DNA of 64,000 nucleotides, taken from the NCBI GenBank assembly GCA_964023205.1, contig OZ026833.1, positions 45,820,441 to 45,884,440 on the forward strand, written 5' to 3'. This stretch comes from Lutraria lutraria (lineage: Eukaryota; Mollusca; Bivalvia; Venerida; Mactridae). This document shows, in pieces, positions 35,601 to 44,484 of the stretch (position 1 is the first letter of the stretch; every line of letters begins with the position of its first letter). The notes beneath the pieces were generated by a model. The model worked only from the letters and a program-made list of their open reading frames with translations. It was not told where the DNA came from and did no database searches. The translations under genes and the position numbers were made by a program.

Positions 35601-38409
35601 GGATTTGAAAAACTGTTGGCTGGAGCATGGGCTACACGAAAAACACGAAACATTTAAACTTTCGACAAGTAATACAACTTCCCCTTGAACACGTGTGGCC
35701 CGCCATTGTTCTCGACCCTGTGATATCAAAACAATATTTCACGCGATTATAAACCTTGATCTTTCTTCCACTTTATTCTTATAGAGCACAAGCTGTTTAT
35801 TCAAAGTGATATTTTTATTCTATTTAAATATTCTATTAAAATAGTTAAAATTGTATTTTTTCAGATCAAATGAAAACATCAGATTGGACAGCAGATAGTA
35901 TATTTGAAATGTTGCAATTACTTGGATCTATTAGAACTGAAGTTTTACTTACTCATAGGTTAGTACTCATATGGAACACTTGTTTGTATATGCCCATTTG
36001 AAAAATGGGTCATATTATGGGAACACCCACAATGGTGTCTGCTCTCTAATTCAAACAGTTTGATTCAGATCCTCACCAAACTTCATGGAAATGTTTATGG
36101 CAATGAGATCTTTTCAAGTTCGATAACCTGCCCAATCGCCCCAGGCACTTCTGTGTTATTACCCTTGACAGGCGTATTTTGTGACCTAGCAGTCTTGTTT
36201 TATTGGTAATAAAGAGTATTTCTTAAGTAAGCAAAGGAACTTTACTGTTGAATTTCTTTGCGAGTGCCTCAATACTTATTCATTGATTCGAGATAGAATA
36301 AATATAAAATCTTGGTAAATGTTTAGAATGTATGAATTAAAAACAAGTTTTTTTTTCAATCTAATCTGAATAAAACTTTACTTGGCCTTAATTTTATATC
36401 ATACTATTTGAAGCCTAAAAAACTGTTTGTTTTTTGTTACACGCTCATGAAAATAGGATAGTAGGTCGAGCCCAAAATGTTTTAGCTGTTGTGTGTGTGG
36501 AAAAGTAAAAAAAGTGAGATAGTGAATATACCAATCCTTAAACCTAATAAACAGTCTAGGGTCCTAGGTAATAATTTGGTTGGTCAGGAAACCAGAACAG
36601 AAACAAGCCATATTTTATGCCTGATTCCTGAAGTGTAGAGCATTGTGTAATTGGCTTTACCTGTATTAAGACTAAGATTTTAACTTTTTTGTTCACGAAG
36701 AAACTAAGAGATTAATAAATAAGTATATTTCATTTTGTAGGAAAAAAGGAGAATTGCTAGTGTTATGTGCTTATGTAGGAGCACTAGAGGCTATAAAACG
36801 TGGATATCACTGTATAGTACAACCATTGTTTCAGACAGCAAGGTATATATCATTCTATTTATCTGTTTAGTTTCATACATTTGTATACTATTTATCTGTA
36901 TTCTGTTGATAATTATGCATAATAGTTTCACTTCACGATGATGACATTTAAACATATCTTGATAGAACTTTTAGGATGTGATCAAACACTGTACCTCTAA
37001 TAACTATTCTCCTAGTGAATGCTCTTGAAAAGAGAATTTTAAAAAGCTGGATGGACATATTTTTATACTTTGACATGTTTATTTTTAGAAAATATCTTCA
37101 ACATGAAAGTTTTATTGATATTGGTGTCTCTGCATCAGACATACAGTTACAATGTGTGGCATGGAGTCATGTACCTTATACTCAACCAAGGTAAGACTTG
37201 CAGGCCATAAAGAATCATGTTTTCTTGTATGGTTACAGTACAAATTGCGAAATCTAGATTACACTACTGTACTATTTGTAAGATCAAGTTTACTTATTGT
37301 AAAATCAAGTTTTCAGTACTATTTGTAAAATCAAGTTTACAGGCCATATTTTACAATCAATTTAATATATGGTATGTAGGTAGCCGTAGATCACCGTAAA
37401 CAGATTCCATACAAAACAATCAAAAACACTTCACAGCTATCTAATTGAATTCAGTTTAGTATTACTTTTGGTGAAGAAAATGTACAAAATATTTACTTTG
37501 TCAGTAACATTATTTTTAGATCATATTCATGCATTGAATATAATTGTTATTACTTCAATTTCAGTAAACCTTTGAATGTGGATGCAATACCTTCAGAATA
37601 TAGAACAGTATATACAAATTTGATGTCTAGAGTCGGTGATAAGATAAATATACTCATGTTTGGACCTGATATTGTGTCTAATACTCATTTACCATCACAT
37701 TCTGATGTACATTTATCCTGTCTAACAGGGGAGAGAATTCAGGTATGTAAGGTTGGTGTGTACCATTATTTGGTACAGTTTATACGGTGCCTGTAATTAG
37801 TCTCCGAATATTGGAAATTACAGTGCAACCTCTCTAGAGTCATCCTCTCTTGAGCAACCACGTCCCTACAACAACAAAATGATTTTCCCACTTCAAGATT
37901 TAACTATTTATCTAACCTGTCTAGAGCAACAACCTCTCAACAACAATATAATTTTGCTCCTCCCAAAGGGTGTTGCTTTGTAAAGGTTGCATTGTATGTC
38001 CGAAATATCATTGAAAATCATCGATAAACCCATTGAAAGATAAAGTCTACATTTGTTCCCTCCCTTTTGGTGTTATTACTTCTTGTATGGTTTGATTGTA
38101 TTAAATTCATGGACAATGTTTGGAATCAATTACTTTGACATCTACATCAGTACGAAAAATGCCTGTGATATGTATATTGGCAAAACATATTAATGATTCT
38201 TTTCTACAATTCATAGGTTATAATTTGTGTGACTTATCAAGGTAAATATACACCTTAATGAACTGTGTATGTTCTGTTTGTTTGTTTAGGGTCTGGCCTA
38301 CTTTCTGGAGGATGGATCTTCAGCCTTGTCTCCCAATGAAGCCTTGATGTGGGCTAAAGTGAATCCTTTCACACCTACAGGATCTGGATACAGGATGAAT
38401 CCATTTTAA
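14649..38409 (+). CDS. WDR17: WD repeat-containing protein 17 (WDR17), complete, 25 coding exons
   Basis: Coding exons: 14649-14765, 16286-16700, 17536-17787, 18219-18529, 21286-21399, 22317-22463, 22914-22996, 25061-25147, 25549-25637, 26052-26127, 26962-27164, 27769-27918, 28476-28606, 29185-29310, 29665-29885, 30303-30530, 30925-31024, 33080-33216, 33865-33976, 35040-35181, 35865-35958, 36741-36842, 37089-37190, 37565-37742, 38290-38409. All borders are GT-AG and phases agree: 3,837 nt, 1,278 aa (human about 1,322). The N-terminus MIKQVGLLPAGCQPWNNEVC and the C-terminus WAKVNPFTP...RMNPF match vertebrate WDR17. WD dipeptides or equivalents fall near residues 85, 271, 396, 439, 525, 568, 612 and 655, making a beta-propeller region. 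After about residue 700 comes a helical, TPR/solenoid-like half (IQRYCELMVSLGEWERALAV, GNELELAVAMGLVLG). This scaffold protein is poorly studied; its partners are unknown to me. The first exon starts after an acceptor at 14592, so an upstream noncoding exon exists. AATAAA at 41058-41063 is a plausible poly(A) signal. Confidence 0.97.
14790..15082 (+). repeat. Dispersed repeat family D, copy 1
   Basis: In WDR17 intron 1. Shares ATCTGTTGTTTAAC, TTTGACAGCTATGG-type, CCCTATTCTTATTTCAAATTG and CTGGTTCTTCATTGTGC blocks with 16735-16990 and, inverted, with 26265-26455. Probably an old SINE or MITE family. Confidence 0.6.
15083..15794 (+). mobile_element. Helitron-like element with internal tandem repeats (subfamily 2)
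   Basis: Starts TTTTTAGCTCACCTGATG; the first 35 bp contain a perfect hairpin (GCTCACCTGAT-GA-ATCAGGTGAGC). It ends with CAGGTGAGCGATA, a hairpin GGCCATCGTGGCC and CTCTTGTT. The interior is about three units of 150-170 bp (each with TTTACACTCTAGC, GAGTTATGGGCCCTTGACTT). The end structure, subterminal inverted GGTGAGC and lack of obvious target duplication suit a non-autonomous Helitron/Helentron of the kind described in bivalves; the class is inference. Lies in WDR17 intron 1. Confidence 0.7.
16735..16990 (+). repeat. Dispersed repeat family D, copy 2
   Basis: In WDR17 intron 2, 35 bases past exon 2. Blocks TTATCTGTTGTTTAACGG, GACAGCTATAG, GGCATTTGCATCCCTACTC and TTTCCCTGTGATTAT correspond in order to those at 14790-15082. 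Confidence 0.6.
18672..18915 (+). mobile_element. tRNA-derived SINE-like sequence
   Basis: In WDR17 intron 4. CAACCGTGGTTGAATGGTTA resembles an A box and AAAGGTTCATAACCC resembles a B box. The body continues with CACACGCCAGTTAAATAATG and AGCCAAGTGTCCAGC. No poly(A) tail or target duplication was resolved. Confidence 0.5.
19257..21220 (+). mobile_element. Helitron-like element with ten internal 155-169 bp repeats (subfamily 3)
   Basis: In WDR17 intron 4. It opens TTTTTAGCTCACCAGAGCAC with a hairpin and closes CCTGGTGAGCATTTATAGGG, hairpin GGGCCATCATGGCCC and TCTTGTT. The core is a tandem array whose landmark CCTAGAGCT occurs at 19531, 19694, 19863, 20018, 20180, 20335, 20499, 20654, 20809 and 20973, i.e. 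periods of 155-169 bp. Each unit contains CTACCAAGTTTGTTCAAATT and AAATTGGCCCCGCCC. Open frames of about 80 codons here are repeat by-products. The two-flank-plus-core structure resembles bivalve 'pearl'/HINE elements. Confidence 0.8.
21525..21612 (+). repeat. Short dispersed repeat, shared with 22790-22865 and 33300-33380
   Basis: AAATCTATTTCCCGTATTTG and GCATTATGAATACTC recur near 22822-22860 and inverted at 33320-33375. A minor dispersed repeat within WDR17 introns, function unknown. Confidence 0.45.
22029..22243 (+). mobile_element. MITE family A copy
   Basis: In WDR17 intron 5, ending 73 bases before exon 6. Contains three GTGAATAAAGG(T/C)CA units, so its left half carries an extra internal duplication compared with the other copies. 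Confidence 0.75.
23037..23352 (+). mobile_element. Dispersed 'CCCCGCAAACGAAGTTTG' repeat
   Basis: In WDR17 intron 7. Starts ATACCCCCGCAAACGAAGTT, continues GGGGGTATATTGGAGTCACC and GTCCGTCCGCATAAAAG, and ends GGCGGGGGTATTAGTCACCT then TCTAGTTAT. This arrangement is typical of an abundant bivalve repeat. No coding capacity. Confidence 0.65.
23581..24930. mobile_element. 1.35-kb non-autonomous DNA transposon, TIR TGTCCTAAAAAAG
   Basis: 13-bp terminal inverted repeats, 23581-23593 and 24918-24930, match perfectly. Inside the left end is a larger palindrome (TTGGAGTGTATGAGGCGCG to CGCCGAATACACTCCAA, about 23643-23683), partly mirrored at the right end (ACACTCCAATATTAC, 24780). A tRNA-like sequence lies inside at 24250-24352. 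No long open frame is present. No target-site duplication was resolved. It sits in WDR17 intron 7. Confidence 0.65.
24250..24352 (-). repeat. tRNA-like SINE head inside the 23581-24930 element
   Basis: The minus strand reads AACCCGATAAGCTCAGTTGG, TAGAGCTTTCTGACTTACAA, then after an A/T-rich insertion GCGGGTTAAGCCCCGCACC. It shares the A-box and anticodon-arm region with 10824-10894. The insertion in the variable region and the degraded B box exclude a working tRNA. Confidence 0.5.
26265..26455 (-). repeat. Dispersed repeat family D, copy 3 (inverted)
   Basis: In WDR17 intron 10. Contains CTCTCTGAGGCAGCTCTGAA and ACTGTAGCTGTAGAATGGG, the reverse of blocks at 14790 and 16735. Ends in a short (AAAC)n run. 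Confidence 0.55.
27200..27445 (+). repeat. 'GCCCCCGCCATTC' dispersed repeat with long G-run
   Basis: In WDR17 intron 11. Starts GCCCCCGCCATTCCCCCGCC, includes CCTTTCTGTCCGTTCAAATT and ends with GTCAGC, a run of about 17 G and CATTCTTGTCCTCC. The run may be mis-sized in the assembly. Confidence 0.5.
28787..28915 (-). mobile_element. MITE family A copy (degenerate)
   Basis: In WDR17 intron 13. AAAGTTGCCTTTATTGACAG, GTTTTTAAAAGAATGGGCTT and GGAGGTAGCCACAAACAC match the inverted orientation of the family. The left terminal repeat is poorly preserved. Confidence 0.55.
29941..30108 (+). mobile_element. MITE family A copy
   Basis: In WDR17 intron 15. CACCCTTTGAATAAAGGTC, TCAGTAAAGGTCATTTTTTC and GGGTGGCCTTTGTTCACAGG follow the family order. 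Confidence 0.7.
31060..32910 (+). repeat. Intron 17 minisatellite with 168-bp higher-order repeat
   Basis: About 1.85 kb of 20-26 bp units of the type GGTTTTACCTGTCAATGTTTGAT. In the right two thirds the units are organised into a higher-order repeat. The landmark CCACTGCTTGG (or one-base variants) lies at 31831, 31999, 32167, 32335, 32503, 32671 and 32839, exactly 168 bp apart (7 x 24). Left of 31831 the spacing is less regular (272 and 143 bp). The array fills most of WDR17 intron 17 (31025-33079). Confidence 0.92.
34003..34180 (+). mobile_element. MITE family B copy
   Basis: Starts TACAGTACAACCTCTCCAGA only 28 bases after WDR17 exon 19 and ends GTTGCTTGGAGAGATTGCTC TGTA. Two TTGAGCAACAACCTCCC-type internal blocks and CTCCCAAAGGGTGTTGCT are shared with 37819-37996. 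Confidence 0.75.
34222..34432 (+). mobile_element. tRNA-derived SINE-like sequence
   Basis: In WDR17 intron 19. A head with GGCCCCTCACCACTGCAAG and TTCAAATCCC is followed by a conserved tail, AGCGGTAAAGGTGGAAAAGT, TGCCTAGTGACCATG and TGACATTAAACCCCAGTGAC. This tail is characteristic of bivalve tRNA-derived SINEs. Confidence 0.65.
34770..34943 (-). mobile_element. MITE family A copy
   Basis: In WDR17 intron 19, about 95 bases before exon 20. TACTGTCAAAACAGTCACCC, TGGCCTTTATTTGGAGGTCA and AACACAGGTTTGAC are the family landmarks in inverted order. Confidence 0.75.
35981..36200 (+). repeat. Dispersed repeat fragment in WDR17 intron 21
   Basis: Contains ACACCCACAATGGTGTCTGC, CCTCACCAAACTTCATGG and ends TTTTGTGACCTAGCAGTCTTG. 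The 'ACCAAACTTCATGG' phrase and the terminal GGCGTATTTTGTGACC recall tandem-unit mobile elements such as those at 39021, but ends could not be defined. Confidence 0.4.
37819..37996 (+). mobile_element. MITE family B copy
   Basis: In WDR17 intron 24. Starts TACAGTGCAACCTCTCTAGA and ends AAAGGTTGCATTGTA, giving imperfect terminal inverted repeats. The interior parallels 34003-34180. Confidence 0.7.
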
Positions 38410-38804
38410 ACATGTACAATATCTGGATGAGTCCATTTTAAACATGTTTGTTATCTGGATGAGGTCATTTTAAACATGTTTGTTATCTGGATGAGGTCAT
38501 TTTAAACATGTTTGTTATCTGGATGAATCCATTTTAAACATGTACAATATCTGGATGAGTCCATTTTAAACATGTTTGTTATCTGGATGAGGTCATTTTA
38601 AACATGTTTGTTATCTGGATGAATCCATTTTAAACATGTACAATATCTGGATGAGTCCATTTTAAACATGTTTGTTATCTGGATGGGTTCATTTTAGACA
38701 TGTTTGATATCTGGATTAGTCCATTTTAGACATGTTTGGTATCTGGATGAGTCCACTTTAGACATGTTTAATGTCTGGATATGTTTGATATCTAGAAGAA
38801 TCCA
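38382..38804 (+). repeat. 32-bp minisatellite that includes the WDR17 stop codon
   Basis: ATCTGGAT or close variants start at 38421, 38453, 38485, 38517, 38549, 38581, 38613, 38645, 38677, 38709, 38741 and 38773, exactly 32 bp apart. The coding copy at 38382-38420 (encoding ...SGYRMNPF-stop) is the same unit with 7 extra bases. Each unit thus repeats the ATGAATCCATTTTAAACATG segment of the gene end, or variants with GAGTCC or GAGGTC. Types run A-B-C-C-A-B-C-A-B before decaying, so the array expanded partly in multi-unit blocks. It lies in the 3' UTR. Confidence 0.93.
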
Positions 38805-39020
38805 TTATGAAAGTTTTTGATATCTAGAAAAATCCATTAATGAAAACATTTGATGTAACAATGAATATGTAAACATTCATTTTGAATATCAAGATATTGT
38901 GTTCAATACTGTTACATAAGATATGAAGAGGGTTGTAAATTTATGTCTTTATAGTGCTTATAATTTGTACAAAGGACTTGTGAATATTGAATTACTTCAC
39001 TCTGTACAGGTACAACTAGA

Positions 39021-39888
39021 TTTTTAGCTCACATGTCACAAAGTGACAAAGTGAGCTATTAGGATCACTCTCCGTCCGGCGTCCGGCGTCGTGCGTCGTC
39101 AAACTTTTTGTTGTGACCACACTAGGGGCCACATTTTTGGCTCAATTTTAGCAAAACTGGGTCAGAACGTTAATATCAACAAAATCTCGGACGAGTTCGA
39201 TATTGGGCCATTTGGGGTCAAAAACTAGGTCACCAGGGCCAAATAAGGGAAAACCTTGTGAACACTTTAGAAATCACTGTTTTGACTGGATCTTCATGAA
39301 ATTTGTCAGAATGTTTATTTTAATAATATGTAGGTCAAGTTTGATAATGGGTCATTTCTGTAGTAAAATTAGGTCACTAGGGCAAATTGCTGGAAAACCT
39401 TGTGAACACTCTAGAAGTCACTGTTTTAATTGGATGATCATGAAACCTTGTCAGAAGGTTTGTCTTCATAATATCTTGGACGAGTTCGAACATGGGTCAT
39501 CTTGGGTCAAAAACTAGGTCGCTAGGTCAAATCTTATGAAAAACCATGTTAACACTGTAGATTTCACAGTTATTATTGGATCTTCACCAAACTTTGTCAA
39601 ATCGTTTGTATTAATGATATAACGGTCAAGTATAAATATGGGTCATCTTGGGTCAAAAACCAGGTCACAAGGTCAAATCTTAGGAAAACCTTATTAACAC
39701 TGTAGATGTCAAATTTTGATCGTATCTTCACCAAACCTAGTCAGACTGTTTGTCTTAATGATATGTAAGACAAATTCGAACATAGGTCGTCTGGGGTCAA
39801 AAACTAGGTCACCGGTTCAAAACAATGTTTTAATGAGTGAACAGTGATTGTCATGTGAGCGATATAGGGCCATCTTGGCCCTCTTGTT
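39021..39888 (+). mobile_element. Helitron-like element with ~146-bp internal repeats (subfamily 1)
   Basis: Starts TTTTTAGCTCACATGTCAC, has a CACAAAGTGACAAAGTGAG hairpin, CGTCCGGCGTCCGGCGTCG, and ends TCATGTGAGCGATATAGGGC, hairpin GGGCCATCTTGGCCC and TCTTGTT. The internal landmark GGTCAAAAACTAGGTCA recurs about every 145 bp. The element at 62143-63311 is a close copy in the opposite orientation. Confidence 0.8.
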
Positions 39889-41723
39889 ATACACTTTAGA
39901 GGCAACGTTTGTGGCAAATATATTCTGCCATTTGGATTAAATGAATTCTTAAATCTTACCATTATATATGTTTGCAATCTGTTATTATCTGTATGTGATA
40001 AAAGAGGGTAATGTTGGATAAGACAGGGTTTTGTATGAACTACAGATCATTGATCAAGGTCTCACTGTAATCTTACATATCATATATGATGTTTTGTTAC
40101 GGATATGTTATTTAAGTAGCTAGATTGTACATGTATATTTATTTTATGTTATAAAATAATAATGTGATTGGATCAATACTCAAACTAAAATTAGTTCCAC
40201 AGTTTTTAGCGTTACTGATGTAAAATTGTCATTAAACATTATGCATTATAAATGCTATCTTTCAAACATATCAGATCTTCACATTATAAAATATCCTCTT
40301 TGATGTTTTATTTGTAATTATATTGACAATGAATCATGTTAATCGATTGTTTATGATTTTCGTTATTTATGTCATCTAAAGCAGCTTTTGTATATACACT
40401 ACACATGGACATAGGTCTTGTTTGGTCTACAAAAAATACACTGTCTATTTTGTTTATAATTGTACATTATTAAAAATGGTGCCATTGGAAAGAAGATGAT
40501 ACTAGCCATTTAATTGCTTTAATTTGCTAAACCAGCTTCAATGGACGATGTATAGTAAGCTTAAATACAGAAATTTAGCTTTACTGGTTTTTAATGTATA
40601 CCCATAGAAATTCCTTCCAGACAAGACATTTGTCCTTACTTATAGAATAATCATTTCTCTGTGTTAATTAAATTTTACATTTTATTGATTTTTCGTACTT
40701 CCAAATTGTTGTTTATTTTGTTTATTTTTCCCCTTTTTCCAAATGATAGTATAAAGAGTTTGAAGGGTAATAGATACTTTATGGTAATATTTATCTTTAC
40801 TGTACTCATTTAGACAGCTGTGATATGTTTTCTATTGTTGTGTATTGAATCTGTTTATGGACGTCTGTGTCTGCTGATATACCATTATATTCATATTTAA
40901 TTGTAAAATAAGGCCTGTCAACTTGATTTTACAATAAGTTCTGTAAACTTGATTTTACAATAAGTTCTGTAAACTTGATTTTACAAGAAATACAGAGCAT
41001 ACTTTAGGACTGGGTTGTTTGTAAAAACTTACAATATGTGCTTCCTGTTTTGATTAAAATAAAGTGTAGCATGTAAAATGCATTATCGATTTTTGACAAT
41101 TACTGTCTAGTGTGTTTTGTAATGAGAATGGTTGTCAGGTACCTTGATATATCAAACTAATGATACTTGAAGTATTTTAAAAGAGATTAAACTTTTTTAT
41201 TTATCTACTTCGTATGGTCCATGTAACACTGTGATAATTTGTATAATAATATATGTCCGAGATTAATATACATGTATTCACATCCAATTTTTTCTTTTAA
41301 CATATGTGTAAGTCTCAGTATGTGCATAATTGTATAAATTTATACTTGTGATGGAAAATCCAACATACTCAATTGTTAAAAAAAGAAATCTAGTCTTTTA
41401 CATTTTTGTACATGTATATTCATAGTTCAAATATCTACCTTTCATACATTGTAGTTTGGCCAAAAATAAAAAAACATGGTTTGCGCTAACTTCCCGATAA
41501 ATATCAGGGGTCAGTAGGTTGGCAGAACTTTACTTAAGAGTTTGTAGATATAGTTTTTACATGGTATGAAAAGGGAAATATTGAGGAGAAGAAAATTGAC
41601 CGATTGTGAGGGAAATGTCAGCTAGAAATAAATTATTCAAATGAGTTGACGGAAAAAATTGGATTGACCTGTTAGCGGAAACCAGTAACTATTTTACACC
41701 ATAAGGGCATTCCTTGAGTCATT

Positions 41724-41911
41724 TACAGTCAAGCCTGTGTTAGTGGTCAACTCTGAATAAAAGGCATCCCTGTGATTTAAGGTCATTCTTTTAAAACTTT
41801 CATTGTTTACCGGTATTTAGAACTAAATGACTCCAAATAAAGGCCTCCTGTCATTAAAGGTCAAATTTTGTCTTTCCCAAGGGTGGCCTTTGTGCACAGG
41901 TTTGACTGTAC
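41724..41911 (+). mobile_element. MITE family A copy
   Basis: TACAGTCAAGCCTGTGTTAG to GTGCACAGGTTTGACTGTA; both terminal repeats are well kept. Confidence 0.8.
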
Positions 41912-42645
41912 ACTGAATCTTCATTCAGTGACTGAGTATTTTAACTTATTTTGTCACCCATCATATACAGATCTGTATAAAACTTAACAGTCCAGCATGA
42001 ATGATGGAAAGTCTTCTGTTTGATACTGCCATATGTTGTCTACAAAATTTATCCATTCTGTTTAATCACATACTGTTGTTGTTGTGTTCCGTCCTAAGTA
42101 GAAGTGAATATAGTTGTCTGTGTTTAATGTCCAAGATTTAAACCTTGATGAGAGCTCGATGATTACCGTTCATGCTTCTCCAGATATTTTCCAGGGGGCT
42201 GTTTCATAGATGTATCTAAGCTAAGGCAACAGATAATAAAACTTCAGACTTGCTTATGGTAAACATTTCAGATTTTTACCTTTGAAAGCTAACAATAATT
42301 CCCACAATATTCATAAGGATAAATACTTATTGTTAACAAACAAGAGGTAGCAATATGTTTTAAAACTGTGATCTGTAGCAAAGAACTGATATGTGTATGA
42401 AATGGGTCCTAGTATAAAACTATGTAAAGTTTGATATTGTTGATGATTCATTCCTTCACATGACTGTAGATATCATTCACCAAGAAAAGTCTCACCTTCT
42501 TCATGTTGATGTTTATTTAAAGTATGCACCCTTCATATGTGTGCCACACATTCATGATGCTTGCAGGATTGGTCATATACGGCACAGCACAGGCATATCA
42601 TCAAACCATTGCACCAATAGTGTCTTCATTTAGATGTTGTAACTT

Positions 42646-42760
42646 GTACTGTCAACCCTGTGAACAAAAGCCACCCCTGGGAAAGTAAAAATATGGCCTT
42701 TATTTTTATTGACTGGTGGCTTTTATTCTGAGGTGGCCTCTAACATAAGTTTGACTGTAT
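42646..42760 (-). mobile_element. MITE family A copy (internally deleted)
   Basis: TACTGTCAACCCTGTGAAC to CATAAGTTTGACTGTA. It is about 70 bp shorter than the other copies and lacks the TTCTAAATAATCAATGA centre. Confidence 0.7.
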
Positions 42761-43312
42761 ATATATTATTTATTCATGTTTTGTTGCAATGAGACATCCT
42801 TGTTTTTCTGTGATGTGTGTACGCCAGGATACACCAGAATACACCAGCACTATTACTGTCAACTTCCTGTACAGGTAATTATCACCAGTTGGTATTTTAT
42901 ATGATTTCATACAATGGGTTTATTTGGTCGTCACAAATTCTTTGCTGTTATGTTACATCACATCTGTTTAGATTTTGAGTTCACATGCAAAATGATCAAA
43001 TTAGAATGCTTTTATATGATTGAAATTTTATTTTCACATATTTTTATCTTATTTGTAACTTTTAATAATCTCTCTCTCTCTTCAGGCAATTTATTGTCAA
43101 TACTTTTGTTTATATAACTTTGTGGTTTCAAGAAAACTAGTCTCCTGATAGAAGAAATAAAAGTCTGAATATATCATAGATTTCTCTTTTTTCTTCCATC
43201 CATTGATTGTATTTTTTTGGTCCATCTATCTGTCTTTCTATCTATATGGAACATTACTTAAAAACTCCAAACTTTTTCTGTAGGAAGAAAATAATGAATG
43301 CTTAGCACCAAA

Positions 43313-43383
43313 TAAACTGGTTCCCGTTCCATGTTGCAGAGCACCAAAGGCTTTGTACAGACAAGTCAATGGGAACCAGTTTA
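43313..43383. repeat. Short inverted repeat (TAAACTGGTTCCC arms)
   Basis: Arms 43313-43325 and 43371-43383 match exactly and enclose 45 bases. Probably a tiny MITE remnant. No flanking gene suggests a regulatory use. Confidence 0.5.
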
Positions 43384-44265
43384 ACCACCAAACTATTGTA
43401 TCCATTTCTCTTTTATTGAAGAGATTGACTGTGGCCCGGCTAGTAATGTACATAGCAAACAGTTACGTTTAAATACTAAACCTGTGTCAACTGTGAGTCA
43501 CTACAATGACCCAGATTGTTATAATGAATGATGTTGTACAATACATGTATATCATTCATGGAGTGAGTACATTATATGGGGTACCCTATTTTATTGTTAA
43601 AAACAAGAATTATGAATCTGGAAGGATGGGAAGAGACAAATATTCAAGCACTTTATTAACAACAATATTAGCATAATACAGTATGTGACGATTTTGATAA
43701 TATGGGTAGAAATAGGAAGACAACATCCATTCATACAATGTCATACATTCATACAATGTTAACATATTCATGTAATTATATAAATATAGAACATACCAGC
43801 CGTATTTACATACACTACTTGAAGTACATGTTTCAATTTTCAGAAATACATAAATTTGTGTAAAAAACACAGACATACTGAAGTAAAAATTTCCTGAATC
43901 AACTCAGTAACATTTGGGACCAGGCAACGTCTATGCAAAATAATATAAATATAATATCAAAGATGCACTAAGATAGTGTCAATCTAATTCAATAAAGAAA
44001 AATATATTGGTCACTGTGGAATATCTACAGAAATTAATATTTTTCAGTTTTCAACAAGGGCAACAACTCTTACAAAAATATAAAATCTTCCGTAAAACGA
44101 AATGAAAAGTTTGAGAAATAATAGAATTTAGACAATAATATTGTTGAAATTTTTGTGTAGCATTGATCATATACGAGTTATCAGAAAAGCTAGTTCAGTA
44201 TTACTAGGATCGTAACACCTTAATTAATGTTTATGTCACCAAAAATGTGCCACCAACTATGAATT

Positions 44266-44472
44266 ACTGTGAAATCATTAATTTTCGTTGGTATTTAATT
44301 TCGTGGATTTCGTGGGTCGACTCATCCACGAAATCAAATCCCACGAATTTAAATGCAGAGATAAGGCTTTTTTTCAAAAATCAAAATCCACGATTTTTTG
44401 TCCCCACGAAATAGCCATTTTAGTAAAAACCACGAAAATTGAGCCCAATGAAAATAAATGAAAATACAGTAC
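44266..44472. mobile_element. MITE, TIR TACTGTGAAATCATT
   Basis: Left end TTACTGTGAAATCATTAATT and right end AATGAAAATACAGTA form imperfect terminal repeats. The centre is palindromic (TTTCGTGGATTTCGTGGGTC against CCACGAAATCAAATCCCACG). This is an abundant mollusc element. It ends 13 bases from the stop codon of the gene at 44485-52572, so it lies in that gene's 3' UTR. Confidence 0.75.
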
Positions 44473-44484
44473 ATGTACTATATA

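Larger units (their letters stand above)
38410..44484. other. WDR17 3' UTR and tail-to-tail intergenic region
   Basis: No coding sequence seen. Contents: the 32-bp array, a Helitron-like element (39021-39888), a 27-bp triplicate (40917-40985, AACTTGATTTTACAATAAG; an inverted relative is in intron 23 at about 37260-37340), MITEs (41724-41911, 42646-42760), a short inverted repeat (43313-43383) and a MITE at 44266-44472. AATAAA at 41058-41063 could end WDR17. TTTATT at 43652-43657 could be the poly(A) signal of the opposing minus-strand gene. Confidence 0.5.

Noticed and set aside
39203..39517. 104-codon open frame (and the similar 62334-63012 frames on the minus strand)
   Set aside because: They lie wholly in internal repeats of the subfamily 1 Helitron-like elements and repeat the same phrase per unit.
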